Source of the DNA: Hordeum vulgare subsp. vulgare
Taxonomy: Eukaryota > Streptophyta > Magnoliopsida > Poales > Poaceae
NCBI RefSeq assembly: GCF_904849725.1
Contig: NC_058518.1
Coordinates: forward strand, 6,096,147 to 6,160,146
DNA: 64,000 bases
Direction of reading: 5' to 3'
The notes under the pieces were generated by a model. That model ran no database searches. It was not told where the DNA came from and saw nothing but the letters and a program-made list of their open reading frames with translations. Shown in pieces: positions 33,538 to 45,338 of this stretch. Each line of letters starts with the position of its first letter. The first letter of the stretch is position 1. A program made the position numbers and the translations under genes.

Positions 33538-35289
33538 TGTAGGGTAAGGAAGCATAAATTCAAAATTTTCCTACGCATATTCAGATCTTCCTATGGAGAG
33601 ACCAGCAACGAGAGAGGGGTAAGAGCATCTTCATACCTTTGAAGATCGCTAAGCGGAAGCGTTGCTAGAACGCGGTTGATGGAGTCGTACTCGCAGCGAT
33701 TCCGATCTAGTGGCGAACAACGGCACCTCCGCGTTCAACACACGTGCAGCCCGGTGACGTCTCCCGCACCTTGATCCAGCAAGGGGGAGGGAAGGTTGGG
33801 GAAGAACTCCAGCAACACGACGGCGTGGTGTCGATGGAGAGACGAGGTCTCCGGCAGGGCTTCGCCAAGCACTGGCGGAGAGGAGGAGGAAGAAGAACAG
33901 GGCTGCGCCGAGAGAGAGGGAAAAAACCGTGTGTCTCAATGGCCAAAAGTGCCCGATATATATAGGGGGAGGGGAGAGGGGGTGCCACCCCTAGGGTTCC
34001 CACCCTAGGGGGTGCGGCAGCCCCCCAGATGGGAGGTGCGGCGGCCAGAAGGGGGAGGAGGGGGTGGCGCACCATCTGGTGGGCCTTAGGCCCACCTGGC
34101 CTAGGGTTTGCCCCCCCTTTTTCTCTCCCTTGCGCTATGGGCTGAGTGGGGAGGCGCACCAGCCCACCTAGGGGCTGGTTCCCACCCCCACTTGGCCCAC
34201 CTTATCTCCCGGGGTCGTTCCCCCCTTCGGTGGTCCCGCGGGGCCACCTCCGGTGGTCCCGGTACGTTACCGGTGATGCCCGAAACACTTTCGGTATCCA
34301 AAACCATCCGTCCTATATATCAATCTTTACCTCCGGACCATTCCGGAGCTCCTCGTGACGTCCGGGATCTCATCCGGGACTCCGAACAACTTTCGGTAAC
34401 CTCGTATAACAATTCCCTATAACCCTAGCGTCATCGAACCTTAAGTGTGTAGACCCTATGGGTTCGGGAGGCAGGCAGACATGACCGAGACACCTCTCTG
34501 GCCAATAACCATCAGCGGGGTCTGGATACCCATGGTGGCTCCCACTTTCTCCACGATGATCTCATCGGATGAAACACGATGTCAAGGATTCAATCAATCC
34601 CGCATACGATTCCCTTTGTCTGTCGGTATAGAACTTGCCCGAGATTCGATCGTCGGTATACCTATACCTTGTTCAATCTCGTTACCGGTAAGTCTCTTTA
34701 CTCGTTCCGTAGCACGTCATCGTGTGACCAACTCCTTAGTCACATTGAGCTCATGATGATGTTCTACCGAGTGGGACCAGAGATACCTCTCCGTCACACG
34801 GAGTGACAAATCCCGATCTCGATTCGTACCAACCCAACAGACACTTTTGGAGGTACCCATAGTGCACCTTTATAGTCACCCAGTTACGTTGTGACGTTTG
34901 ATACACCCAAATCACTCCTACGGTATCCGGGAGTTGCACAATCTCACGGTCGAAGGAAAAGATACTTGACATTAGAAAAGCTTTAGCATACGAACAATAC
35001 GATCTAGTGCTATGCTTAGGATTGGGTCTTGTCCATCACATCATTCTCCCAATGATGTGATCCCGTTATCAATGACATCTAATGCCCATGATCAGGAAAC
35101 CATGATCATCTATTGACTAACGAGCTAGCCAACTAGAGGCTTGCTAGGGACACATTGTGATCTATTTATTCACACATGTATTACTGTTTCCCGTTAATAC
35201 AATTATAGCATGAACAATAGACGATTTTCATGAACAAGGAAAAATGATAATAACCATTTTATTATTGCCTCTAGGGCATATTTCCAACA
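33538..35289 (-). repeat. 3' LTR of the young copia
   Basis: 1752 bp; on the - strand it begins TGTTGGAAATATGCCC at 35289 and ends TACCCTACA at 33538. A TATA-like tatatatagg lies near 33957. Confidence 0.93.
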
Positions 35290-35321
35290 GTCTCCCACTT
35301 GCACTAGAGTCAATAATCTAG

Positions 35322-35729
35322 TTACATTGTGATGTATCGAACACCCATAGCATTATGGTGTTGATCATGTTTTGCTCGTGGAAGAGGTTTAGTCAACGGG
35401 TCTGCAATATTCAGATCCGTGTGTACTTTACAAATATCTATCACTCCACTCTGGACATGGTCCTGGATGGAGTTGTAGCGGCGCTTGATGTGCTTCGTCT
35501 TTCGGTGAAACCTGGGCTCCTTGGCTATGGCAATGGCTCCAGTGTTATCACAGAAGAGTGTCATAGGACCCGACGCGCTTGGAACCACTCCAAGGTCGGT
35601 GATGAGCTGCTTCATCCAAATTCCTTCATGAGCCACTTCTGAAGCAGCTATGTACTCCGCTTCACATGTAGATGCTGCCACGACTTCTTGCTTGCTGCTG
35701 CACCAGCTCACTGCCCCACCATTCAACAC
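35322..35729 (-). pseudogene. Copia RNase H domain, C-terminal part of the polyprotein
   Basis: The translation has GGAVSWCSSKQEVVAASTCEAEYIA, with the conserved Glu and Asp pattern of RNase H (STCEAEY and LFCDNTGAI), and ends HHNAMGVRYITM. This part follows directly, in the same frame, after the TAA at 35736-35738 that closes the main ORF; a tyrosine codon is expected there. RNase H degrades the RNA strand during cDNA synthesis. In the host this piece would be made only if the stop were read through, which is not expected. Confidence 0.9.
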
Positions 35730-35735
35730 ATATAT

Positions 35736-38700
35736 TTATCCGGTCTGTGACTTAGAGTCATCCAGATCTGTGTCGAAGCTAGCGTCGACGTAACCCTTTA
35801 CGACGAGCTCTTCGTCACCTCCATAAACGAGAAACATTTCCATAGTCCTTTTTAGGTACTTAAGGATATTCTTGACCGCTGTCCAGTGTTCTGTACCGGG
35901 ATTACTTTGGTACCTCCCTACCAAACTTATGGCAAGGTTTATATCAGGTCTGGTACATAACATGGCATACATTAGAGAGCCCACGGCTGAAGCGTAGGGG
36001 ACAGAACTCATCTTCTCTCTATCTGCTGTCGTGGTCGGTGACTGAGTCTTACTCAATCTCATACCTTGCAAAACTGGCAAGAACCCTTTCTTTGAGTTTT
36101 CCATATTGAACTTCTTCAATATCTTGTCAAGGTATGTACTTTGCGAAAGACCTATGAGGCGTCTCGATCTATCTCTATAGATCTTGATGCCTAATATGTA
36201 TGCAGCTTCTCCAAGGTCCTTCATTGAAAAACTCTTGTTCAAATAGGCCTTTATGCTCTCCAACATCTCTATATTATTCCCCATCAATAATATGTCATCT
36301 ACATATAGTATGAGGAAAGCTACAGAGCTCCCACTCACTTTCTTGTACAGACAGGCTTCTCTGTAAACCTGTATGAACCCAAACGCTTTAATCACCTCAT
36401 TAAAGCGAATGTTCCAACTCCGAGATGCTTGCACCAGCCCATAGATGGAGCGCTGGAGCTTGCATACTTTGTTAGCACCCTTAGGGTCGACAAAACCTTC
36501 TGGTTGCATCATATACAACTCTTCCTTAAGGTTCCCGTTAAGGAACGCTGTTTTGACGTCCATTTGCCAAATTTCATAATCATAAAAGGCGGCAATTGCT
36601 AACATGATTTGGACTGATTTCAACTTCGCTACGGGAGAGAAAGTATCTTCGTAGTCAACTCCTTGAATTTGTCGAAAACCCTTTGCGACAAGTCGAGCTT
36701 TGTAAACGGTTACATTACCGTTTGCATCAGTCTTCTTCTTGAAGATCCATTTATTTTCTATGGCTCGCCGGTCATCGGGCAAGTCCACCAAAGTCCACAC
36801 TTTGTTCTCATACATGGATCCTATCTCGGATTTCATGGCCTCAAGCCATTTGTTGGAATCCGGGCCCGCCATCGCTTCTTCATAGTTCGAAGGTTCACCG
36901 TTGTCTAACAACATGATTTCCATCACAGGGTTGTCGTACCACTCTGGTGCGGAGCGTGCCCTTGTGGACCTTCGCGGTTCAGTAGTAACTTGATCCGAAG
37001 CTTCATGATCATCATCATTAACTTCCTCTTCAGTCGGTGTAGGCACCACAGGAACAACTTCCCGCGCTGCGCTACTATCCTGTTCGAGAGGGGGTGTAAT
37101 TACCTCATCAAGTTCTACCTTCCTCCCACTTACTTCTTTCGAGAGAAACTCTTTCTCTAGAAAGGATCCGTTCTTGGCAACAAAGGTTTTACCTTCGGAT
37201 CTAAGATAGAAGGTATACCCAATAGTTTCCTTAGGGTATCCTATGAATACGCATATCTCCGCTTTGGGTTTGAGCTTTTCTGGTTGAAGTTTCTTCACAT
37301 AAGCATCGCAGCCCCAAACTTTAAGAAACGACAACTTAGGTTTCTTGCCAAACCATAGTTCATACCGTGTCGTCTCAACGGATTTAGACGGTGCCCTATT
37401 TAAAGTGAATGCAGCAGTTTCTAATGTGTATCCCCAAAATGATAGCGGTAAGTCGGTAAGAGACATCATGGATCGTACCATATCTAATAAAGTGCGATTA
37501 CGAGGTTCAGACACTCCGTTGCACTGCGGTGTGCCAGGCGGCGTCAGTTGTGAAACGATTCCACACTTCCTTAGGTGTGTGCCAAACTCGTGACTCAAAT
37601 ATTCTCCTCCACGATCAGATCGTAGACATTTAATTTTTCTGTCACGTTGATTCTCAACCTCACTCTGAAATTCCTTGAACTTTTCAAACGTCTCAGATTT
37701 GTGCTTCATCAAGTAGATATACCCATACCTACTCAAATCATCGGTGAGAGTGAGAACATAACGATAACCACCGCGAGCTTCAACGTTCATTGGACCACAC
37801 ACATCAGTATGTATTATTTCCAATAAGTCGGTTGCTCTCTCCATTATTCCTGAGAATGGAGTCTTAGTCATCTTGCCCATGAGGCACGGTTCGCATGTGT
37901 CAAATGATTCAAAGTCAAGAGACTCTAATAGTCCATCAGTATGGAGCTTCTTCATGCGCTTAACGCCGATATGACCAAGGTGGCAGTGCCACAAGTATGT
38001 GTGACTATCATTATCAACTTTGCATCTTTTGGTACTCACACTATGAATATGTGTAACATCACGATCGAGATTCATCAAGAATAAACCATTCACCAGCGGA
38101 GCATGACCATAAAACATATCACTCATATAAATAGAACAACCAATATTCTCTGACTTAAATGAGTAGCCGTCTCGCATTAAGCAAGACCCTGATACAATGT
38201 TCATGCTTAAAGCTGGTACTAAATAACAATTATTAAGGTTTAAAACTAATCCCGACGGTAGATGTAGAGGTAGCGTGCCGACGGCGATCACATCGACTTT
38301 TGAACCATTCCCGACGCGCATCGTCACCTCGTCCTTGGCCAGTCTCCGCTTATTCCGCAGTTCCTGCTTTGAGTTGCAAATGTGAGCAACAGCACCGGTA
38401 TCAAATACCCAAGAGCTACTACGAGCGCTGGTAAGGTACACATCAATGACATGTATATCACATATACCTTTAACGTTGCCGGCCTTCTTGTCCGCTAAGT
38501 ATTTGGGGCAGTTCCGCTTCCAGTGACCCTTTCCCTTGCAATAGAAGCACTCAGTCTCAGGCTTGGGTCCGTTCTTTTTCTTCTTCCCGACATCTGGCTT
38601 ACCGGGCGCGGCAACAGCTTTGCCGTCTTTCTTGAAGTTCTTCTTACCCCTGCCTTTCTTGAAACTAGTGGTCTTGTTGACCATCAACATTTGATGCTCC

Positions 38701-39305
38701 TTCTTGATTTCTACTTCTGCAGACTTGAGCATCGAGTACAACTCGGGAATTGTCTTCTCCATCCCTTGCATGTTGTAGTTAAGCACAAAGCCTTTGTAGC
38801 TTGGTGGGAGAGACTGGAGGATTCTGTCAATTATAGCATCATCCGGAAGTTCGACTCCAAGTGAAGTCAGACGACCGTGTAACCCAGACATTTTGAGTAT
38901 GTGCTCACTGACAGAACTGTTCTCCTCCATCTTACAGCTAAAGAACTTGTCAGAGACTTCATATCTCTCGACACGGGCATGAGCTTGAAAAACTAGTTTC
39001 AGCTCTTGGAACATCTCATATGCACCGTGTTGCTCAAAATGCCTTTGGAGCCCCGTTTCCAAACTGTATAACATGCCACACCTAACCAGAGAGTAGTCAT
39101 CACTCCGCGTTTGCCAGACGTTCAGAATGTCCTGGGCTACTGCGGGAGCGGGAGGGTCACCTAGCGGCGCATCAAGGACATAAGCCTTTTTAGCCGCTTC
39201 AAGGATGAGCTTCAAGTTGTGAACCTAGTCCGCATAGTTGCTACCATCATCTTTTAGCTTGTTTTTCTGTAGGAATGCGTTGAAATTGAGGTTGACGTTG
39301 GCCAT
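35736..39305 (-). pseudogene. Copia Gag-Pol polyprotein, one early nonsense codon
   Basis: The natural start is ATG at 39305-39303 (MANVNLNFNAF). An in-frame TAG at 39227-39225 replaces an expected tryptophan 26 codons in; after it, 1159 codons are open to the TAA at 35738-35736. Counted from the residue after the TAG region (39215), the domains are: Gag 1-200; CCHC zinc knuckle CFYCKGKGHWKRNC near 223-236; protease DTGA near 272-275; integrase with HCHLGHIG...CEPC near 410-445 and catalytic D (IIHTDVCGP), D (LRSDRGGEY) and E (VSEPRN) residues. Reverse transcriptase follows, with KTAFLNGNLKEELYM near 888 and YVDD at 971-974. It is closely related to BARE1/Angela proteins. The two stops, here and before RNase H, make it non-autonomous unless complemented. 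Confidence 0.92.
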
Positions 39306-40544
39306 CTACAATATTTATAAAGACAACTTTTAGACTAAGTTCATGACAATTAAGTTCATTTAATCAAATTAAGTATGAACTCCCACTTAAATCGACATCC
39401 CTCTAGTCATCTAAGTGATACATGATCCATGTTGACTAACCCGTGTCCGATCATCACGTGAGACGGACTAGTCACCATGGTGAGCAACTTCATGCTGATC
39501 GTATTCAACCATACGACTCATGTTCGACCTTTCGGTCTCTTGTATTTGAGGTCATGTCTGTACATGCTAAGCTCGTCGAGTCAACCTAGGTGTTTCGCGT
39601 GTGTAAATTTGGCTTACACCCGTTGTATGCGAACGTTAGAATCTATCACACCCGATCATCACGTGGTGCTTCGATACAACGAACCTTCGCAACGGTGCAC
39701 ACTTAGGGGAATACGTTCTCGAAATTTTAAGAGGGATCATCTTATTATGCTACCGTCGTTTTAAGCAATAAGATGTAAAACATGATAAACATCACAATGC
39801 AATCATATAGTGACATGATATGGCCATTATCATCTTTGTTCTTTCGATCTCCATCTTCAGGCATCGCATGATCATCATCGTCACCGGCGTGACACCATGA
39901 TCTCCATCATCGTGTCTCCGTGAAGTCGTCACGCCAACTACTACTATCACTACTACTATAGCTAACCGTTAGCAATGAAGTAAAAGTAGTAAGCACATGG
40001 CGTCACATCTCATAAAATAAATTAAGACAACTCCTATGGCTCCTGCCGGTTGTCATACTCATCGACATGCAAGTCGTGAAACCTATTACAATAACATGAT
40101 CATCTCATACATCATACATGCAACATCACAACTTTGGCCATATCACATCACATGTCAAACCCTGCAAAAACAAGTTAGACGTCCTCTAATTGTTGTTGCA
40201 AGTTTTACGTGGCTGATTTGGGTTTCTAGCAAGAACGCCTTCTTACCTACGTGACAGCCACAACGATGATATGCCAAAGCTATTTACCCTTCATAAGGAC
40301 CCTTTTCATCAAATCCAATCCGACTAGAGTAGGAGAGACAGACACCCGCTAGCCATCTTTATGCACGATGTGCATGTCTATCGGTGGAACCAGTCTCACG
40401 TAAGTGTACGTGTAAAGTCGGTCCGGGCCGCTTCATCCCACAATACCGCCGGAAAAGAATAAGACTAGTAGCGGCAAGCAAATTGACAAATCATCGCCCA
40501 CAACTTCTGTGTTTTACTCGTGCATAGAATTTACGCATAGAAAA
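39306..40544 (-). other. 5' untranslated leader of the young copia
   Basis: About 1.2 kb between the primer-binding site and gag with no supported ORF. BARE1-type elements have a long leader that carries packaging and dimerisation signals; none could be identified here by eye. Confidence 0.6.
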
Positions 40545-40560
40545 CCTGGCTCTGATACCA
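40545..40560 (-). promoter_or_regulatory. Primer-binding site of the young copia
   Basis: On the - strand TGGTATCAGAGCCAGG, the exact complement of the 3' end of plant initiator tRNA-Met, one base from the 5' LTR. Confidence 0.92.
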
Positions 40561-40561
40561 A

Positions 40562-42290
40562 TGTAGGGTAACGTAGCATAAATTCAAAATTTTCCTACGC
40601 ATATTCAGATCTTCCTATGGAGAGACCAGCAACGAGAGAGGGGTAAGAGCATCTTCATAACTTTGAAGATCGCTAAGCGGAAGCGTTGCTAGAACGCGGT
40701 TGATGGAGTCGTACTCGCAGCGATTCCGATCTAGTGGCGAACAACGGCACCTCCGCGTTCAACACACGTGCAGCCCGGTGACGTCTCCCGCACCTTGATC
40801 CAGCAAGGAGGAGGGAGAGGTTGGGGAAGAACTCCAGCAACACGACGGCGTGGTGTCGATGGAGAGACGAGGTCTCCCGGCAGGGCTTCGCCAAGCACTG
40901 GCGGAGAGGAGGAGGAAGAAGAACAGGGCTGCGCCGAGAGAGAGGGAAAAAACCGTGTGTCTCAATGGCCAAAAGTGCCCGATATATATAGGGGGAGGGG
41001 AGAGGGGGTGCCACCCCTAGGGTTCCCACCCTAGGGGGTGCGGCAGCCCCCCAGATGGGAGGTGCGGCGGCCAGAAGGGGGAGGAGGGGGTGGCGCACCA
41101 TCTGGTGGGCCTTAGGCCCACCTGGCCTAGGGTTTGCCCCCCTTTTTCTCTCCCTTGCGTTATGGGCTGAGTGGGGAGGCGCACCAGCCCACCTAGGGGC
41201 TGGTTCCCACGCCCACTTGGCCCACCTTATCTCCGGGGTCATTCCCCCCTTCGGTGGTCCCGGTACATTACCGGTGATGCCCGAAACACTTCTGGTATCC
41301 GAAACCATCCGTCCTATATATCAATCTTTACCTCCGGACCATTCCGGAGCTGCTCGTGACATCCGGGATCTCATCCGGGACTCCGAACAACTTTCGGTAA
41401 CCTCGTATAACAATTCCCTATAACCCTAGCGTCATCGAACCTTAAGTGTGTAGACCCTACGGGTTCGGGAGGCAGGCAGACATGACCGAGACACCTCTCT
41501 GGCCAATAACCATCAGCGGGGTCTGGATACCCATGGTGGCTCCCACTTGCTCCACGATGATCTCATCGGATGAACCACGATGTCAAGGATTCAATCAATC
41601 CCGTATACGATTCCCTTTGTCTGTCGGTATAGAACTTGCCCGAGATTTGATCGTCGGTATACCTATACCTTGTTCAATCTCGTTACCGGTAAGTCTCTTT
41701 ACTCGTTCCGTAGCACGTCATCGTGTGACCAACTCCTTAGTCACATTGAGCTCATGATGATGTTCTATCGAGTGGGCCCAGAGATACCTCTCCGTCACAC
41801 GGAGTGACAAATCCCGATCTCGATTCGTACCAACCCAACAGACACTTTCGGAGGTACCCGTAGTGCACCTTTATAGTCACCCAATTACGTTGTGACGTTT
41901 GATACACCCAAAGCACTCCTACGGTATCCGGGAGTTGCACAATCTCACGCTCGAAGGAAAAGATACTTGACATTAGAAAAGCTTTAGCATACGAACAATA
42001 CGATCTAGTGCTATGCTTAGGATTGGGTCTTGTCCATCACATCATTCTCCCAATGATGTGATCCCGTTATCAATGACATCTAATGCCCATGATCAGGAAA
42101 CCATGATCATCTATTGACTAACGAGCTAGCCAACTAGAGGCTTGCTAGGGACACATTGTGATCTATTTATTCACACATGTATTAGTGTTTCCTGTTAATA
42201 CAATTATAGCATGAACAATAGACGATTATCATGAACAAGGAAATATGATAATAACCATTTTATTATTGCCTCTAGGGCATATTTGCAACA
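40562..42290 (-). repeat. 5' LTR of the young copia
   Basis: 1729 bp; on the - strand begins TGTTGCAAATATGCCC at 42290 (one change from the 3' LTR) and ends TACCCTACA at 40562. TATA-like tatatatagg near 40984. A 23-bp segment present in the 3' LTR is missing near 41258. Confidence 0.93.
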
Positions 42291-42295
42291 TTAAT

Positions 42296-42853
42296 CCCTT
42301 ACGTATCTTGTTACTCTTGGGTGTTTGAGCACCCTAGATGGAAGAGGTCACCTCGAAGCCACAATCCATTGTGGTGAAGCTTCGTGGTGTAGTTGAGAGC
42401 CTCCAATTGAGCTGTGAAGATTGCCTCGACCTTGTTTGTAAAGGTTCGGCCGTTGCCTTCAAAAGCACCACTAGTGGAATCACGACATCTCACATTTTGT
42501 GGGGGTGTGAGGAGAATACGATGGCCTTAGTGGCATCTTGGGGAGCATTGTGCCTCCACACTTCTTCAACGGAGTCATACTTCCCCTCAAAGGGAAAGAA
42601 CTTCGGTAACACATCCTCTTCTCCACCGGTTTCGCTTGTGGTTATCTCTCACCTTTAATTTGTTCATGATTTATTTGTTTTGTATCCTGTGCTTTCTTAT
42701 TGTGGTTGTTGTTAGCATCATATAGGTTGTTCACCTAGTTGCATATCTAGAAAACCTACTTGTTGCTAAACCTATTTTGTTAGGAAAACCTTAAAATGTG
42801 ATCATTCCTATTCACCCCCTCCCCCTAGTCAATAATATCGATCCTTTTAGACA
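42296..42853 (+). repeat. LTR fragment related to the 28124-29558 solo LTR, right part
   Basis: Continues 33532 after the TTAAT duplication. It matches the solo LTR up to tattcaccccctccccctag and atatcgatcctttta, where the expected CA end has become TA. The open frame 42338-42658 is inside the LTR and resembles the one at 28132-28602; it is not supported as a gene. Confidence 0.75.
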
Positions 42854-42897
42854 CACTCCTCGCTGGTGTCTTTTGTCGCTTGCTGACGACGGCAGAG

Positions 42898-43205
42898 ATG
42901 GATGCATGCCGCCTCTACTGCAACAATGCTGACGCACTCCGACTAGTCATCCAGTTATTGGAGCGTGGGGTTGCGAAAGAGGCGGCGGCAAAGGATAAAG
43001 CGGCCCGCCACGTGAAGAAGCAGGACGCCTTCTCCACAAGTTGTTCGGCATGCAGTGTAGATCCGAAGAGGACGATAATGATGCCTCCACCTCCGGCTCC
43101 GAGGATGACGACGACGATGCTCCACCGGATGCCAACACCTACACGGAGGAGGGGCACAACCGCGTGGACGACCAGAGGGGGAACGGGCCAACGAGGAAAT
43201 GTTGA
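42898..43205 (+). pseudogene. Small acidic ORF of unknown origin, frameshifted
   Basis: Starts MDACRLYCNNADALRLVIQL and continues through AAKDKAARHVKK. Near 43021 a change of frame gives a continuous acidic, low-complexity tail (GRLLHKLFGMQC, then SEEDDNDASTSGSEDDDDDA) ending in TGA at 43203-43205; without the shift the frame becomes Met/Pro/Thr-rich nonsense. It could be a short protein of a DNA transposon or a host gene fragment. I do not recognise the family. The flank at 43440-43500 is GC-rich around ccggacacgtcctcgg. Confidence 0.35.
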
Positions 43206-44978
43206 TTTCCTACTCTTCTATGTTTTGTTTATATTTTAAGTATGTTTAAGTAGCTTGTAGTTTGGATTTACCGATGAACTCCGATGATTTATGCTCCTTT
43301 TGTTCGATGATACAATCTGATCCGATGAACTGTGTTTGATCTACTTTCTTCACGTAGTGTTGCATGGGCTGTATGGATAGGGTTCATATATGAGGGACGA
43401 ATGTGAAAGGCAACAAATGAGATGTGCTCGGTCAGTGTCCGCAGATGCATCCGGACACGTCCTCGGGCGTATGAGTGCCCATATTAGCAAGTTTCAGGTA
43501 TAGATGCTCTAATAGAGGCTAGAGGTTTACTTACAGAATTTTTTGTAGTCACAAATTCATCTTTAGTTTAGGGTTTTCACATCTCAAGAACCCATAACAT
43601 AGAGGCGCATGATTTTGGCCAGGTAGCCCTCATCCACAGAACAGATCAGCAAGTTAAATTCTCTCGTGATAATGCACATTATCTTGAGGACACTTGCCCT
43701 TTGAAACCGTCTATCTATTTGTAGGAGCACAGTCTCATGGAGAGAGGGAGTGCGCATTGAAATTTCATGGTGTGTTTGATTACCTACATCTTTTTACCAA
43801 TTTGCATACTTGTCCCAATTGAACCTAGCTGAGCATATACAGACAAAAAATCAACATCTGCATGTTGATTTGTTGCCTGCATCCTCTCTCCCTGCATCGT
43901 AGCAACGCCTCTATGCACTATGTTTGGTTGGTCGCATTGGCTGTGTTCATACTAGTGCATGTTGTTTGATTGCCTGCACGTGATATAATTAAGACTTAAC
44001 AACTATTCATAAGACATAAAGTTAGACAGTGTCATGGCGATTGCAGTGGACGTTAGTGGCGCCGAACAGGTTTGACGATGGTAAGTTCGTGCTCGGTTGT
44101 GGCTGCAAGGACCCTAAGGTCGTGGCCTCCTCGTCTCCACGCTCCGGCACAAAGGCGTCGACGACAACCACGACCACGTCCCAAACACAAATCCCATTCT
44201 CCTTGACCTGACCTTGAGATCTTGATCGGATCAAGCTGGTCCATGAAATAGGTCGGTCACCTAGCTCTATTCTGTTGCCGGCAAGGACATGCATGGAGGA
44301 AGACCAGGGTGAGAGACTCGGGATCGCTGGAAGAAACCGAGGAAACTGGTCTCAAAACGACGATGGTGTCAACAACATCCCCGAGGACCCAATGAGCGCC
44401 ATCCCTCTCGCCTCATGGCCTCCCTGACCGCGGCCACCGCGACAACGGTCCCCGCCCCAGCCTCAAGGACCGCCACAACAACTCTAGCCTTGCCGTACAC
44501 GACCAACCTATGGTTGGCGTCGCTGGATAAGGCCGCGATCTCGTCCAGGACAGAATAGAATAAACACAGTATGTGCTTAATTGCGGTGTCATTGCAATAG
44601 GACCGTAAATACAGAAAACTTGCAACACGAATTTCGTGTGGAACCGCGTAATGAAGCTGTAGACCAAATAAAATTCCAAACGGTCGACTATACACGACAA
44701 ATCTGACAAAATTCGTTTAAAATAGCTTCAAACACGAACGCAAACTCAAACACTTATGGTCAACAACCGAAACTTCAAACCAATCGCAAAAAAATGAAAC
44801 CGTGACATAGATGCGCATCTTTTTTCGTATAAACCAAAATCGAAGCACATAGGGCCTGGCTAGGAATGCTTTAAGATTCATGCGGACCAACATTTATATG
44901 CCACCTCAAACAATTAAACGGACCAAATTATTTTGGTGTGGGTCTCATTGAATTGTGGATGCAGGTGACCAAAAGCAT
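43206..44978. other. Intergenic region upstream of the actin locus
   Basis: No complete gene. Four words like tgtttgattgcctgca recur at 43767, 43868, 43921 and 43968. On the - strand, 44700-44369 has LDEIAALSSDANHRLVVYGK, which looks like a real protein segment (compare armadillo-repeat proteins), and 44330-44040 is GC-rich with mixed frames. These may be broken gene fragments. Confidence 0.35.
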
Positions 44979-45338
44979 CCTCAAAGAATGAATGGGTGGG
45001 GAAAGGGAAGGAAAATAGGAGGAAAGTGGTCGCATCAGCAGACCGACAGCAGAGCGAGATCCAAACCACCAACGACACAGGCAGAGAGAGGACTGTCGAG
45101 AGCGGCTGCAGTTATAGCCAACACCTCCCCCACCACCTTCCTCCTTCCTCCCTCCTCTGGCTCGGATCGCATCTCCGTCCTACCCTCCCGTCGCCTCTGC
45201 CTCCTTCGAGCTCGCTCTCTACGGTAACCAACCTCTCTCTCACCCTCTTCGTCTGTCTCTCTCCGTCTCTCTCTCTCTCCCTCTCCCTCGCTCTCTCGCT
45301 CTCTTGTTAGCTTGCTAGATCTTGCTGGCCCGAGATCC
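44979..45338 (+). promoter_or_regulatory. Upstream duplicate of the actin promoter and first (noncoding) exon
   Basis: Aligns with 46040-46348: both contain gaggaaagtggtcgc, gcagagcgagatcca, gcggctgcagttatagcca, a CT-rich block, cgtcgcctc, a donor-like ggtaaccaac and cttgttagcttgctagatct. A TATA-like ttatag is at 45112-45117 and a potential splice donor at about 45222. It is more diverged than the downstream copy, with extra bases. It could be a second promoter for the same actin, or a dead copy. Confidence 0.7.

Larger units (their letters stand above)
33538..42290 (-). mobile_element. Young, nearly intact Angela/WIS/BARE1-type copia retrotransposon
   Basis: 8753 bp with LTRs at 33538-35289 and 40562-42290 and a perfect target duplication TTAAT at 33533-33537 and 42291-42295. 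On the - strand the order is 5' LTR, a perfect tRNA-Met-type primer-binding site, leader, one long gag-protease-integrase-reverse transcriptase-RNase H frame, purine tract aagtgggagac, 3' LTR. By eye the two LTRs differ at only one or two percent of sites, plus a 23-bp indel near 34240, so the insertion is recent on an evolutionary scale. The frame is interrupted by just two nonsense codons. Confidence 0.95.

Noticed and set aside
33707..34159. 150-codon - strand frame in the copia LTR (also 40673-41308)
   Set aside because: Lies in both LTRs of the copia element and is Pro-rich; LTRs of this family have no known gene.
43750..44000. MITE with tgtttgattgcctgca ends
   Set aside because: The words are direct, not inverted, repeats and no target duplication was seen, so a MITE call is not supported.
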